Origin: Sphingomonas sp. PR090111-T3T-6A
Lineage (GTDB): Bacteria > Pseudomonadota > Alphaproteobacteria > Sphingomonadales > Sphingomonadaceae
Direction of reading: 5' to 3'
Assembly: GCF_000383095.1 (NCBI RefSeq)
Contig: NZ_AORL01000015.1
Location: 124,008 to 188,007, forward strand
DNA: 64,000 bases
The notes beneath the pieces are model-generated. The model was given only the letters and a program-made list of their open reading frames with translations. It was not told the DNA's origin and did no database searches. The translations under genes were made by a program, and so were the position numbers. Position 1 is the first letter of the stretch. Every line of letters begins with the position of its first letter. Below, piece after piece: positions 35,900 to 44,123 of this stretch.

Positions 35900-36646
35900 T
35901 CAGAGCTTCGAGCCGCCATCCACGCGCAGCGTGTCGCCGCTCACCCAGCGTGCTGCGTCGGAGGCGAGGAAAGCGATCGCGCCGGCGATGTCCTCCGGCT
36001 GGGCGACGCGCTTCAGCGCCTGCATGCCGAGCGTGAAGTCGCGGCCCTCGTCGGTCTTGGCGAAACTCGACATCTCGGTCGCGACCACGCCGGGCGCCAC
36101 GGCGTTGACGCGGATGCCCTGAGGCCCGAGCACCGCGGCAAAATGCTTCACCATCGTGTCGATCGCGCCCTTGGTTGCCGCATAGGCCGAGAGCGTGCCC
36201 ACCGCCGCGTGCGCCGCCAGCGACGAGGTGAAGATCACGCTCGATCCATCGCGCAGGATCGGCAGCAGTTGCTGGACCAGGAAATAGGGCGCGCGGACGT
36301 TGACCGCGAACAGCGCGTCGAAATCCTCGATCGTTGTCTCCTCGATGGTCGCGGCCTTGGCGATGCCGGCGTTGGCGACGAGGATGTCGAGCCGGTCACC
36401 GGCGACGGCGCGGACCTTGCGGGCGAGTTCGGCGGGGCCGTCCGGCGTGGCGAGGTCGGCGCCGATGGCCTGGGCCTTGCCGCCGGCGGCGCGGATCTGC
36501 TCGACGACTTCGCCGGCCTCCGTCGCGCTCCGGCCATAATGGACGAGGATGTGCGCGCCAGCTTCGGCGAGCGCGAGAGCGGCGGCGCGGCCGATGCCGC
36601 GCGAGCCGCCGGTGACGAGGGCGATCTTGCCATTGCAGGTGGTCAT
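35900..36646 (-). CDS. SDR family oxidoreductase
   Basis: A 248-residue classical short-chain dehydrogenase. The NAD(P) motif is T-G-G-S-R-G-I-G near residue 13, N-A-G-I-A-K is near 88, the catalytic Ser is in T-S-S-L-A-A and the Y-x-x-x-K motif is in Y-A-A-T-K-G-A near residue 153. A C-terminal D-T-L-R-V-D-G-G-S is typical. It probably reduces a ketone or oxidises an alcohol in the pathway shared with the ene-reductase upstream. The start at 36646 gives standard length. Confidence 0.9.
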   Translation of the reverse strand: MTTCNGKIALVTGGSRGIGRAAALALAEAGAHILVHYGRSATEAGEVVEQIRAAGGKAQAIGADLATPDGPAELARKVRAVAGDRLDILVANAGIAKAATIEETTIEDFDALFAVNVRAPYFLVQQLLPILRDGSSVIFTSSLAAHAAVGTLSAYAATKGAIDTMVKHFAAVLGPQGIRVNAVAPGVVATEMSSFAKTDEGRDFTLGMQALKRVAQPEDIAGAIAFLASDAARWVSGDTLRVDGGSKL

Positions 36647-36680
36647 GGGATGTCTCCTGAAGAGAATGAGGGGAGGGGGA

Positions 36681-37793
36681 TCAGGCCGCCACCGCGGCGG
36701 CCTGATCGAAGAAGGGATAGTCGGTGTAGCCAAGCTCCGTGCCGCCCCAGAAATGCTCGCGCAGATAGGGGTTGAGCGGGACATCGTGCTGGAGGCGGAA
36801 CGGCAGGTCCGGGTTGGAGGCGAAGAAGCGGCCGAAGGCCACAACGTCCGCCACGCCTGATTCCACGATCGCCTGGGCGCCCTCTCGGTCGAAGCCGCCG
36901 GCCGCGATGATCGGGCCGGAGAAATGTGGCCGCAGATAGGCCGCCGCCACCGCGCCATGCCCCTCATGCAGGGTGGAGTCGCCCTTGATGCGCGGCTCGA
37001 TCACATGGAGGTAGGCGAGGCCGTACTGGTCGAGGAACTTCGCCACATAGGAGAAGGTCGCCTCCGGATCGCTGTCCGAAATGCCGCCCCACTCGCCCGA
37101 GGGCGAGATGCGCACGCCCACCCGGTCGGCGCCCCACACCGAGATCAGCGCCTCCACCGCCTCCTTCAGGAAACGGACGCGGTTCTCGATCGGACCGCCA
37201 TAGGCGTCGGTGCGATGGTTGGTGCCGTCCTGGATGAACTGGTCGACCAGATAGCCGTTGGCGCCGTGCAGCTCTACACCGTCGAAGCCGGCATCCCTGG
37301 CGCGCCGGGCGGCGACGCGGAACTCTTCGATGATGCCGGGGATCTCCTCGATATCCAGCGCGCGGTGCGGCGAGGCCGGCACGAACCCGTCCTTGGTGAC
37401 CGCGACGCCCTCGAAGGGCACCACCGAGGGGGCGATCGGATCGACGCCGCCGGTCATCTCGACATGGCTCTGCCGGCCGCCGTGGATGAGCTGCATGAAG
37501 GCGACGCCACCCTTGGCATGGATCGCATCGGCGACGGCCTTCCAGCCTTCCATCTGGCCGTCATGGTAGAAGCTGGCCGCGCCCAGATAGGAGCGCGCGG
37601 TGACCGAGATGCTGACGCCTTCGATGATCTCCAGCCCGCCCTGCGAGGCGCGCTGGCCGTAGAAGTCGGCCATCATCGGGCTGGGGATGTCACCCGGCTG
37701 GATGGTGCGCAGCCGGGTCATCGGGGCGAGCGCAACGCGGTGCGACAGGGTGTAGCGGCCGAGCTTGGCGGGGGTGTAGAGCTTGGCAGACAT
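36681..37793 (-). CDS. Old yellow enzyme-type alkene reductase (NemA-like)
   Basis: A 370-residue FMN enzyme of the OYE family. The N-terminal L-G-R-Y-T-L-S-H-R-V-A-L-A-P-M-T-R is the FMN-binding strand; F-D-G-V-E-L-H-G-A-N-G-Y-L-V-D-Q-F with the H-x-x-N substrate dyad is near residue 180; D-V-V-A-F-G-R-F-F-A-S-N-P-D-L is near the end. It reduces activated C=C bonds with NADPH. It sits between an SDR and an alpha/beta hydrolase in a run divergent from a LysR gene. Confidence 0.92.
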   Translation of the reverse strand: MSAKLYTPAKLGRYTLSHRVALAPMTRLRTIQPGDIPSPMMADFYGQRASQGGLEIIEGVSISVTARSYLGAASFYHDGQMEGWKAVADAIHAKGGVAFMQLIHGGRQSHVEMTGGVDPIAPSVVPFEGVAVTKDGFVPASPHRALDIEEIPGIIEEFRVAARRARDAGFDGVELHGANGYLVDQFIQDGTNHRTDAYGGPIENRVRFLKEAVEALISVWGADRVGVRISPSGEWGGISDSDPEATFSYVAKFLDQYGLAYLHVIEPRIKGDSTLHEGHGAVAAAYLRPHFSGPIIAAGGFDREGAQAIVESGVADVVAFGRFFASNPDLPFRLQHDVPLNPYLREHFWGGTELGYTDYPFFDQAAAVAA

Positions 37794-37876
37794 GGCTTGG
37801 TCTTTCTCGTGAGGGCGCAGGCCGCCGTTCCTCCCGGCAGGGCCGGGCGGTGGCGCGCGTCGTGCTGGGGAGGGGC

Positions 37877-38710
37877 TCAGGCGCCGAGGAACATCGTCGC
37901 GTGGGCTACGAAGGTTTCCGGATACTGGTAGAACGAGCCGTGGTTGGCGTCCGGGTAGAGGATGAGCTGCGCATCCGGCAGCGTCTGCTGGAGCACATAG
38001 GAGTGCTGGGTCGGGATGATGACGTCGTTGCTGCCCTGCACGACCAGCACCGGCTGACGGATGGTCTTCAGGTAATCCAGCACGCCTTCGCTCGGCGCGA
38101 TGTACTTGCCGATCGCCTCGCGCTGGGCGTTGACGGTCTGCTCGCTGACCTCGGGATCGCGATCCTGGCGGCGCAACTTGCGCTCGAGGAAGGCAAGGCC
38201 GGCGGCCTGGCTCGCCGCGGACGGCGTGAAGTGGACCGAGAGCCACAGATGCTCCGGCGGATCATAGCTGCCGGAGAAGATCTCGGCCGAGCGGCTGGCC
38301 GACATGTCGGCGCCGCGGGTGCCGGTGCCGACGAGGATCAGCTTGCGCACCAATTCCGGCGCCTGAAGCGTGATCTCCTGCGCGACGAAGCCGCCGATCG
38401 AGAAGCCGAGCACATCCACTTTGTCGAGCCCGAGGGCGCGGATGAAGGCGATGGCGTTGGCGCCCATCTCCTGGAAGCTGCCGGGCGTCTCGCCGGACGA
38501 GCTGGCGACGCCGGCGTTGTTGAACAGGATCACCTCGCGGTCGCGGGCGAGGCCGTCCGTCACGGCCGGGTCCCAATAGTCCATCGTGCCGGTGAAGTGC
38601 TGGTTGAACACCAGCGGCACGCCACCCGCCTTGCCGAAGCGGCGATAGGCGAAACGGATGCCCCTGGCCTCCACATATTGGGTCGGGACGGTGTCATGCG
38701 TGTGGGTCAT
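37877..38710 (-). CDS. Alpha/beta-fold hydrolase
   Basis: A 277-residue hydrolase. The oxyanion region is F-N-Q-H-F-T-G-T-M-D near residue 36, the nucleophile elbow is L-G-F-S-I-G-G-F near residue 101, and the late acid and base are in V-Q-G-S-N-D-V-I-I and D-A-N-H-G-S. It may be an esterase or C-C hydrolase; related sequences are often called peroxidases or thioesterases. It is the first gene of the run that faces LysR at 38871, with an ATG at 38710. Confidence 0.88.
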   Translation of the reverse strand: MTHTHDTVPTQYVEARGIRFAYRRFGKAGGVPLVFNQHFTGTMDYWDPAVTDGLARDREVILFNNAGVASSSGETPGSFQEMGANAIAFIRALGLDKVDVLGFSIGGFVAQEITLQAPELVRKLILVGTGTRGADMSASRSAEIFSGSYDPPEHLWLSVHFTPSAASQAAGLAFLERKLRRQDRDPEVSEQTVNAQREAIGKYIAPSEGVLDYLKTIRQPVLVVQGSNDVIIPTQHSYVLQQTLPDAQLILYPDANHGSFYQYPETFVAHATMFLGA

Positions 38711-38842
38711 GGTCTGTCTCCTGAACGTGCGGCCAGACAGGGGCGATCCCGGAAACCCGGTGCGGGCTCCATGCCTGGAAGAACTGAACACGATCTCGAT
38801 GGACCGCTATCTAGGTCGCCGTTGCGGTAAGGAAAAAGACTT

Positions 38843-38861
38843 GTATGGTCGCCAGCCATAC
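38843..38861. promoter_or_regulatory. LysR-type T-N11-A box
   Basis: GTATGG and CCATAC form a 6-bp inverted repeat with 7-base spacing and contain a T-N11-A pair (38846/38858). It lies ten bases before the LysR start and in the divergent region with the hydrolase operon, as expected for autoregulation and activation. Confidence 0.55.
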
Positions 38862-38870
38862 CTGAAAGGC

Positions 38871-39791
38871 ATGGATCAAGTGGAACTCCGCCATCTTCGC
38901 TATTTCGTCGCCGTTGCCGAGGAAGGCAGCGTGACGGTCGCTGCCGAAAAGCGCCTCCACACGGCGCAGCCCTCGCTCAGCCGGCAGCTACGCGATCTGG
39001 AGCAGGAGGTCGGCGCGCAGCTCTTCCTCCGGGGTGCGCGGGGGATCGAGTTGACGCCGGCCGGCCGCGCTTTCCTCGATCATGCGCGGTTGGCGCTGGG
39101 TCAAGCGGCGGAGGCGGTGCAGGCCGCCCGCCGCGCGGCGCGGCCAGCCAAGGCGATCTTCTCGGTGGGCTTCCTCACGGGGCAGGAGGTGGACTGGCTG
39201 CCGCATGTGACGCGGATTCTGCGGGACGAGTTGCCGTCCATCGAGTTCAAGGTGACGAGCCTCTATTCGCCGGACCTTGGCGACGCGCTCCAGAGCGGCG
39301 AGATCGACCTCGGCTTCCTGCGGATCGAGCCGCGGCCGGATGTCACGTATCGGATCATTGCGAAGGAGCCGCTGGTCGCCATCCTGTCCAGCGACCATCG
39401 GCTCGCCGCGCAGGCGGAGATCGATCCGCAGGATCTGACGGACGAGATCTTCGTCGGCTTTTCCGACGTCCCGCATGTGTTGCGCGGTGTCGTCGACGAT
39501 TACCTGGAACGGAGCGGCGTCCATCTCACGCCCAGCCACCGCATCGACAATTTCGCGATGGGCATCTCTCTCGTCGCTTCGACGCGGGGGATCGCGCTGC
39601 TGCCTGCCTATGTGGAGCCGTTGCTGCCCTGGTCGGTGGTCAGCCGGCCGCTCAAGGGCGAGCCGCCGACAATCGATCTGGCGGTCGGCTACAGGAAGGA
39701 CAATCCGTCGCCTGTGTTGCAGACGTTCCTGTCGAGTATCGATGAACTGGCTGCAGCAGGGCCGGCGGGTCAGCGGGTAAAGCTGGCCTAG
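38871..39791 (+). CDS. LysR family transcriptional regulator
   Basis: A 306-residue LysR regulator. The N-terminal HTH reads V-E-L-R-H-L-R-Y-F-V-A-V-A-E-E-G-S, then T-A-Q-P-S-L-S-R-Q-L-R-D-L-E. The effector domain carries L-P-S-I-E-F-K-V-T, D-L-G-F-L-R near residue 145 and R-G-I-A-L-L-P-A-Y near 240. It is divergent from the hydrolase, OYE, SDR, DUF427 run and is its likely regulator. I chose the ATG at 38871, where the family alignment begins. Confidence 0.9.
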   Translation: MDQVELRHLRYFVAVAEEGSVTVAAEKRLHTAQPSLSRQLRDLEQEVGAQLFLRGARGIELTPAGRAFLDHARLALGQAAEAVQAARRAARPAKAIFSVGFLTGQEVDWLPHVTRILRDELPSIEFKVTSLYSPDLGDALQSGEIDLGFLRIEPRPDVTYRIIAKEPLVAILSSDHRLAAQAEIDPQDLTDEIFVGFSDVPHVLRGVVDDYLERSGVHLTPSHRIDNFAMGISLVASTRGIALLPAYVEPLLPWSVVSRPLKGEPPTIDLAVGYRKDNPSPVLQTFLSSIDELAAAGPAGQRVKLA

Positions 39792-39862
39792 CGCAAGATG
39801 CAGCCACTTCAGGGTGTGTCAAAATGCCAGATGCGGGCTTCTGCTCCCGCCCGGTTTCGGAT

Positions 39863-40819
39863 TCAACCGGCAGAAGCTGCGCCATCACCGATCATTCCGA
39901 TGGTCTTCATCCAGCGCAGGGCAAGGCGTGGCCAATCTGTAATGGCCTTGTCCGTGTGGCGCAGGCCGAATGCATGACCGCCGACCGGATAGAGATGCAT
40001 TTCAGCGGAGACGCCCGCCTTCTGGAGCGCAATATAGTAGACGAGCGAGTTCTTCACGTCGTCGACCGGGTCGGAGCCGCTTTGCACGATAAGCTGAGGC
40101 GGAGTGCGCCGATCGACGGGCACATTGGCGTCCAGCTTGAACTTGTCCTCATCGACCCAGAGGTGGCCGGGATAGAGGGCAATGCCGAAATCCGGGCGCA
40201 CGCTTGTCCGGTCGATCGCATCCGTGGGCCTGTAGATTCTGTCGTGGGTGCTGGTCGCGGCGACGAGATGGCCGCCGGCCGAAAAACCGAGGACGCCGAT
40301 CTTATGCGGATCGATGCCCCATTCCTTCGCATGGAAGCGCGTGAGGGCGATGGCCCGCTGGGCGTCCTCCAGCGCGACGGGGCTACGCGGATAAGGCCCG
40401 GTGCGTGACGCCTCCTTCTTGTCATAGCCGGGAACGCGGTATTTCACGAGGATGCAGGTCACGCCATTGGCCGTCAGCCAATCGCAGACTTCCGTCCCCT
40501 CCAGATCGATCGCCAGCAGCCAATATCCACCTCCCGGATAGACCAGAACGGCGGCGCCGGTGTTTGCCCCTTTCGGCCTGTAGACGGTGAGGGTCGGCTT
40601 CGACACGTCGTTGACCGAGATCAGCGGCCGGCCCGCGATCAGCTCCTTGGGGTCGCTCGTCATATTTTCGGGGGCCGCGGCGGTGAACGGGTCCGGCGCC
40701 GGCCCGCTCCAGAGCGGAATCTGGGGATGGCCCGGCGAGGGCGGCCAGGGAGCGCCCTGTGCGGCAAAACCGACATTCGACAGGGAAAGCGCGAGCATGC
40801 AGGCCGCAATTTTACGCAT
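39863..40819 (-). CDS. Exported alpha/beta hydrolase (esterase, BD-FAE-like)
   Basis: A 318-residue secreted esterase-like protein. The signal peptide is M-R-K-I-A-A-C-M-L-A-L-S-L-S-N-V-G-F-A-A. The oxyanion turn is Y-P-G-G-G-Y-W near residue 100, the nucleophile is in G-F-S-A-G-G-H near residue 182, the acid is in Q-S-G-S-D-P-V and the His is in G-G-H-A-F-G. This matches acetylxylan-esterase-like or BD-FAE hydrolases. I chose the ATG at 40819 (after AGGGTG). It is divergent from a LysR gene. Confidence 0.87.
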   Translation of the reverse strand: MRKIAACMLALSLSNVGFAAQGAPWPPSPGHPQIPLWSGPAPDPFTAAAPENMTSDPKELIAGRPLISVNDVSKPTLTVYRPKGANTGAAVLVYPGGGYWLLAIDLEGTEVCDWLTANGVTCILVKYRVPGYDKKEASRTGPYPRSPVALEDAQRAIALTRFHAKEWGIDPHKIGVLGFSAGGHLVAATSTHDRIYRPTDAIDRTSVRPDFGIALYPGHLWVDEDKFKLDANVPVDRRTPPQLIVQSGSDPVDDVKNSLVYYIALQKAGVSAEMHLYPVGGHAFGLRHTDKAITDWPRLALRWMKTIGMIGDGAASAG

Positions 40820-40898
40820 GACTATCACCCTCTTGCATCACCAGCACGAGAATGGGGCGAGTAGAGTGCCTCGATCAAAGCATCTTATCTCGACAGAG

Positions 40899-40917
40899 GC
40901 ATGAGATATATTCATGC
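40899..40917. promoter_or_regulatory. LysR-type T-N11-A box
   Basis: GCATGA (40899) and TCATGC (40912) form an inverted repeat with a 7-base spacer, with T40902 and A40914 spaced by 11. It lies between the divergent esterase and LysR genes and overlaps a possible earlier ATG at 40901, which supports the later start at 40925. Confidence 0.5.
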
Positions 40918-40924
40918 TTATTCG

Positions 40925-41794
40925 ATGGATCGGGCGAGACTTCCGCTGAATGCACTGAGAGCGTTCGAAGCCGCCGCGCGGCATCTGAACTTCACGCGTG
41001 CGGCGATCGAGCTGCGCGTGAGTCAGGGCGCGGTCAGTCATCAGATCGCGGCTCTGGAGGAGCGCCTCGGCCTCGCCCTTTTCCGGCGCCTTCCACGCGG
41101 TCTCGCGCTGACCGATGAGGGCAGGGCGCTGGTGCCGGCCTTGGCCGACGCATTCGATCGGATCGGGGCTACGCTTGATCTCTATGCGGATGGGCGGCTT
41201 CGTGAGGCGTTGAACGTGGGTGTCATCGGCACCTTCGCCGCCGGCTGGCTGCTCCCACGGCTCCCCGCGTTCGAGCGTGCGTGTCCGCACATCGATCTGA
41301 GGCTGATGACCAACAATAATCGCGTCGATCTGGCCGGCGAGGGATTGGATTTCGCCATCCGGTTCGGGGATGGCGCATGGCACGGCACGCACGCCGAGCC
41401 GATCCTGGAGGCGCCGCTCTCTCCTCTGTGCAATCCGGGCATCGCGGGACGCCTCGCTGACCCCTCGATGCTCGTACGCGAAACGCTCCTTCGTTCGTAT
41501 CGCAGCGATGAGTGGCCGCGCTGGTTCGAGGCCGCGGGTATCTCCTGTCCGACGTTGCGAGGGCCGGTGTTCGACAGCTCGCTGGCGATGGTGGCTGCGG
41601 CGCATATCGGGGTGGGAGTAGCGCTCACCCCACCGTCGATGTTCGCCCATGACCTGATCGCGGGCCGGCTCATTCAGCCCTTCGCCATCGAGGCCGTCAC
41701 CGGCACCTATTGGCTGACGCGGCTCATGTCGCGGAGGGATACGGCTGCCATGAGGGCATTCCGAACATGGTTGATGGCGGAAGCCGGAACGTGA
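40925..41794 (+). CDS. LysR family regulator, AmpR/GcvA-like
   Basis: A 289-residue regulator. The HTH begins L-P-L-N-A-L-R-A-F-E-A-A-A-R-H and continues S-Q-G-A-V-S-H-Q-I-A-A-L-E, the typical AmpR/GcvA subgroup pattern. The effector domain has L-D-F-A-I-R-F-G-D-G near residue 142 and G-V-G-V-A-L near 225. No beta-lactamase gene is adjacent, so control of the divergent exported esterase is the better guess. I chose the start at 40925 by family alignment and because a T-N11-A box overlaps the alternative at 40901. Confidence 0.85.
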   Translation: MDRARLPLNALRAFEAAARHLNFTRAAIELRVSQGAVSHQIAALEERLGLALFRRLPRGLALTDEGRALVPALADAFDRIGATLDLYADGRLREALNVGVIGTFAAGWLLPRLPAFERACPHIDLRLMTNNNRVDLAGEGLDFAIRFGDGAWHGTHAEPILEAPLSPLCNPGIAGRLADPSMLVRETLLRSYRSDEWPRWFEAAGISCPTLRGPVFDSSLAMVAAAHIGVGVALTPPSMFAHDLIAGRLIQPFAIEAVTGTYWLTRLMSRRDTAAMRAFRTWLMAEAGT

Positions 41795-41986
41795 TGCATG
41801 GAACCGGGGCGACGCCCTGCTTCAGCAGATTCCCGAGCAGGCGCCGCCGTCGCAGGGTGGCTTTCTGGAACGGCGATCCCTTTCCGCAATCGCGCCGGCC
41901 CGTTCCTGGTGATCGACCAGCAACGGCGTGCCATTGCGCGTTTGTCATCGGCATTTCCTATCCTCCCTGTGCGAGAGGAGAGCGTA

Positions 41987-42961
41987 ATGGTGACCTCGGA
42001 AGCCCTTCAGGCGAGCACAGGCTCGGCAGTGGCACGGACGACAATCGCCAGCCATCCTGTCGAATGGTACGCGCAACCGGCGCGGCCCGGATATCAGCCT
42101 TCCTTCCTGGGCACCGCGGTGCCGCTGCCGGTCCTGCCCCAGACGCTCGCCGCTGACGTCACCTTGCTGGCCGACGGGAGCAGGGAGCTGCGCTACATGC
42201 ACTACAGCGTGGTGATGTCCGCATCGCGCAGGTTCGCCTATTTCTCCGCAGCGAACATCGATGGGGCGTCCCTGTTGTCGCTGTCGCGAACCGATCGCGA
42301 TCCTGATCATCCCGAAACGTCGGGCGTTGCGGAACCAAGGGCAGCGGATGTCTGGTGGTTCGACGGTCGAATCCCCGCCGCCAGCCAGGTCGGGGCCGGG
42401 ATCTATGACGGGACCGATTTCGACTTCGGCCACCTGACGCGCCGGCTCGATCCGGTCTGGGGCGATCCGTCGTCGGCGCGGGTCGCGAACGACGACACCT
42501 TCCATATGACCAACTGCACGCCGCAGGCGCACGCCCTGAACACCGGCACATGGGAGCAGCTCGAGAATGCGGTGCTCGATGCCGCGCGGGATCACAAGCT
42601 CAAGTTCGTCGTCATCACCGGCCCGGTCCTCGACCCCCGCGATCCCGTCATCCGCGATGTGCAGATCCCGACCGCCTACTGGAAGGTGATCGGCTATGTG
42701 GACGGCGGCGCGCTGGTCGCGTTGGGCTTTCTCCAGTGGCAGACCGACCTCATCGGCAAGATTGGCCAGGAGGCGCGCCTGGCCGAACTCGACAAGGCCG
42801 AGCAATGGCACGTGCCGATCAGCGACATCGTGCGCCTGACGGCACTCGACTTCGGTCCGCTGCACGATGCCGACGTCAAGGCAGGGGCGGCGGGCGAAGA
42901 GCTCACGGCCGATCTGGTCGATCAACTGGCCGCCCGCTTCGCGACGGCAGCGAACGCTTGA
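41987..42961 (+). CDS. DNA/RNA non-specific endonuclease (NUC1 family)
   Basis: A 324-residue ββα-metal nuclease. The metal-site block reads D-F-D-F-G-H-L-T-R-R near residue 148, then F-H-M-T-N-C-T-P-Q near 172, with the Asn and the N-x-x-P-Q triad, and W-E-Q-L-E-N-A-V near 190. The catalytic His is kept but the Arg of the classic D-R-G-H motif is replaced by Phe. NUC1 enzymes cut both DNA and RNA and are often exported or phage-linked; no signal peptide is obvious here. The ATG follows GAGAGGAGA. Confidence 0.82.
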   Translation: MVTSEALQASTGSAVARTTIASHPVEWYAQPARPGYQPSFLGTAVPLPVLPQTLAADVTLLADGSRELRYMHYSVVMSASRRFAYFSAANIDGASLLSLSRTDRDPDHPETSGVAEPRAADVWWFDGRIPAASQVGAGIYDGTDFDFGHLTRRLDPVWGDPSSARVANDDTFHMTNCTPQAHALNTGTWEQLENAVLDAARDHKLKFVVITGPVLDPRDPVIRDVQIPTAYWKVIGYVDGGALVALGFLQWQTDLIGKIGQEARLAELDKAEQWHVPISDIVRLTALDFGPLHDADVKAGAAGEELTADLVDQLAARFATAANA

Positions 42962-43065
42962 TTGCCCTGCGCGGGACTCCCGCCTCGCGCGCGCTAAGCG
43001 TCATGCCCGTGCTGTATGATCAATGCCTCTATTGGCCGGGTGGCTCCCGGGCCGAACTGGGCACC

Positions 43066-43476
43066 TCAATCCACCGCCATCCAGCGCTGCACGGCCTCCA
43101 GAGTGTCGGCCGGCGTGGAATTGAATGCAATTCTGCTGTGTGGTGCGAGCTGGTGCACAAGATTGATGACCTTCTCGAACAGCGGCAGCAACTCGGGCGG
43201 CTGCCGAAGGCCAGCCCCGATGACGATGCAGTCATAGCGTTTGCTTTGAAGCGCCTGTTCGATGACGCGCTCAGCGGATTCTCCGCGATCAACGAGGCAA
43301 CTGTCGGTATCGAGGCCGTTGGCCCGAAGTCGATCGATCTGGTCGTCGATATAGGCGCGGACGAGGTCGACCGACAGCGTCGGGAAGGCACTCAGGTCGG
43401 CGAATGATGGATCAAGGCCGATGGCCAGCACACGCCCGATCAGGGCCTTCGCTCCATGAGGATCAGGATGAGGCAT
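43066..43476 (-). CDS. Conserved hypothetical protein
   Basis: A 136-residue protein beginning M-P-H-P-D-P-H-G-A-K. It has an alpha/beta look, with D-C-I-V-I-G-A-G-L-R near residue 90 and P-L-F-E-K-V-I-N-L-V near 105. It recalls small Rossmann-like domains but I do not recognise the family. It overlaps the upstream VOC gene by 14 bases on the same strand, so the two are probably translated from one message. Confidence 0.65.
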   Translation of the reverse strand: MPHPDPHGAKALIGRVLAIGLDPSFADLSAFPTLSVDLVRAYIDDQIDRLRANGLDTDSCLVDRGESAERVIEQALQSKRYDCIVIGAGLRQPPELLPLFEKVINLVHQLAPHSRIAFNSTPADTLEAVQRWMAVD

Positions 43477-43864
43477 CGCCAGCCTGCTCCCAACGGATCG
43501 CGTCGTTGGAAAAGCCGTCACGCTGCACCCTGACGACACAGAAACGATGTCCGGACGGGGCCCGCATGATCACCCAACGTTCCATGCGCGTATCTATCGT
43601 CGCTCCCAGTCTCTCGAGGCGCTCCACTTCGGCAGCGATGTCGTCGGTTTCGATATCGAGATGGATGCGGCTCTCATGGTCGACACGCTGGATCTGTACG
43701 CTGATCTGACCTTGGGGGGTCGTGAGCATACGGTAGTTCCCACGGGTTCCGGGGTGATCGGGGTCGATCGGTCTGCCCAGCGCGGCGGCCCAGAAGCTGG
43801 CCGCTGCGTCGATGTCTTCGGTTTGGCAATCGATGAGAATGCCATTGATGCGGGATTTGTGCAT
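43463..43864 (-). CDS. VOC family glyoxalase-fold protein
   Basis: A 133-residue vicinal oxygen chelate protein. Its pattern is I-D-C-Q-T-E-D-I-D-A-A-A-S-F-W near residue 12, then I-H-L-D-I-E-T-D-D near 67, and a terminal G-H-R-F-C-V-V. The residues at the usual metal positions include His67. Such small proteins isomerise, cleave or bind ligands such as fosfomycin. The ATG at 43864 is preceded by a Gly-rich short leader, and the 3' end overlaps the next gene. Confidence 0.8.
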   Translation of the reverse strand: MHKSRINGILIDCQTEDIDAAASFWAAALGRPIDPDHPGTRGNYRMLTTPQGQISVQIQRVDHESRIHLDIETDDIAAEVERLERLGATIDTRMERWVIMRAPSGHRFCVVRVQRDGFSNDAIRWEQAGDASS

Positions 43865-43989
43865 GCGACGCCTCCAAAGTGGTCTGGTTGAATCGATCTC
43901 CTGCAAAGCCAATCGGTTATGTTGTAGATCGCACGAGTCACGATTGCCAATAAGTGAGGTCGGCGCGATCATCGGCCATGCCGGGTTGG

Positions 43990-44123
43990 TGCTGGATCGC
44001 TTCCTGAAGGACGTCGGCACCTTCCGCATGCTCTGGCCGCCGAGCCGGCACCTCACGCCCCGATTGCGCGCTTTCGTCGATTTCATGACGCAACATCTCT
44101 TCGCGGACATTTCCAATGGCTGA
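43990..44123 (+). pseudogene. C-terminal remnant of a LysR regulator
   Basis: About 40 codons end in L-W-P-P-S-R-H-L-T-P-R-L-R-A-F-V-D-F before a short tail and stop. That is the conserved end of the LysR effector domain. No HTH or rest of the domain precedes it, so the gene was cut off. It marks the left edge of the scarred accessory region. Confidence 0.6.

Noticed and set aside
40925-41794. AmpR regulator of a beta-lactamase
   Set aside because: The LysR protein is of the AmpR type, but the divergent gene is an alpha/beta esterase with G-F-S-A-G-G and not a beta-lactamase with S-x-x-K.
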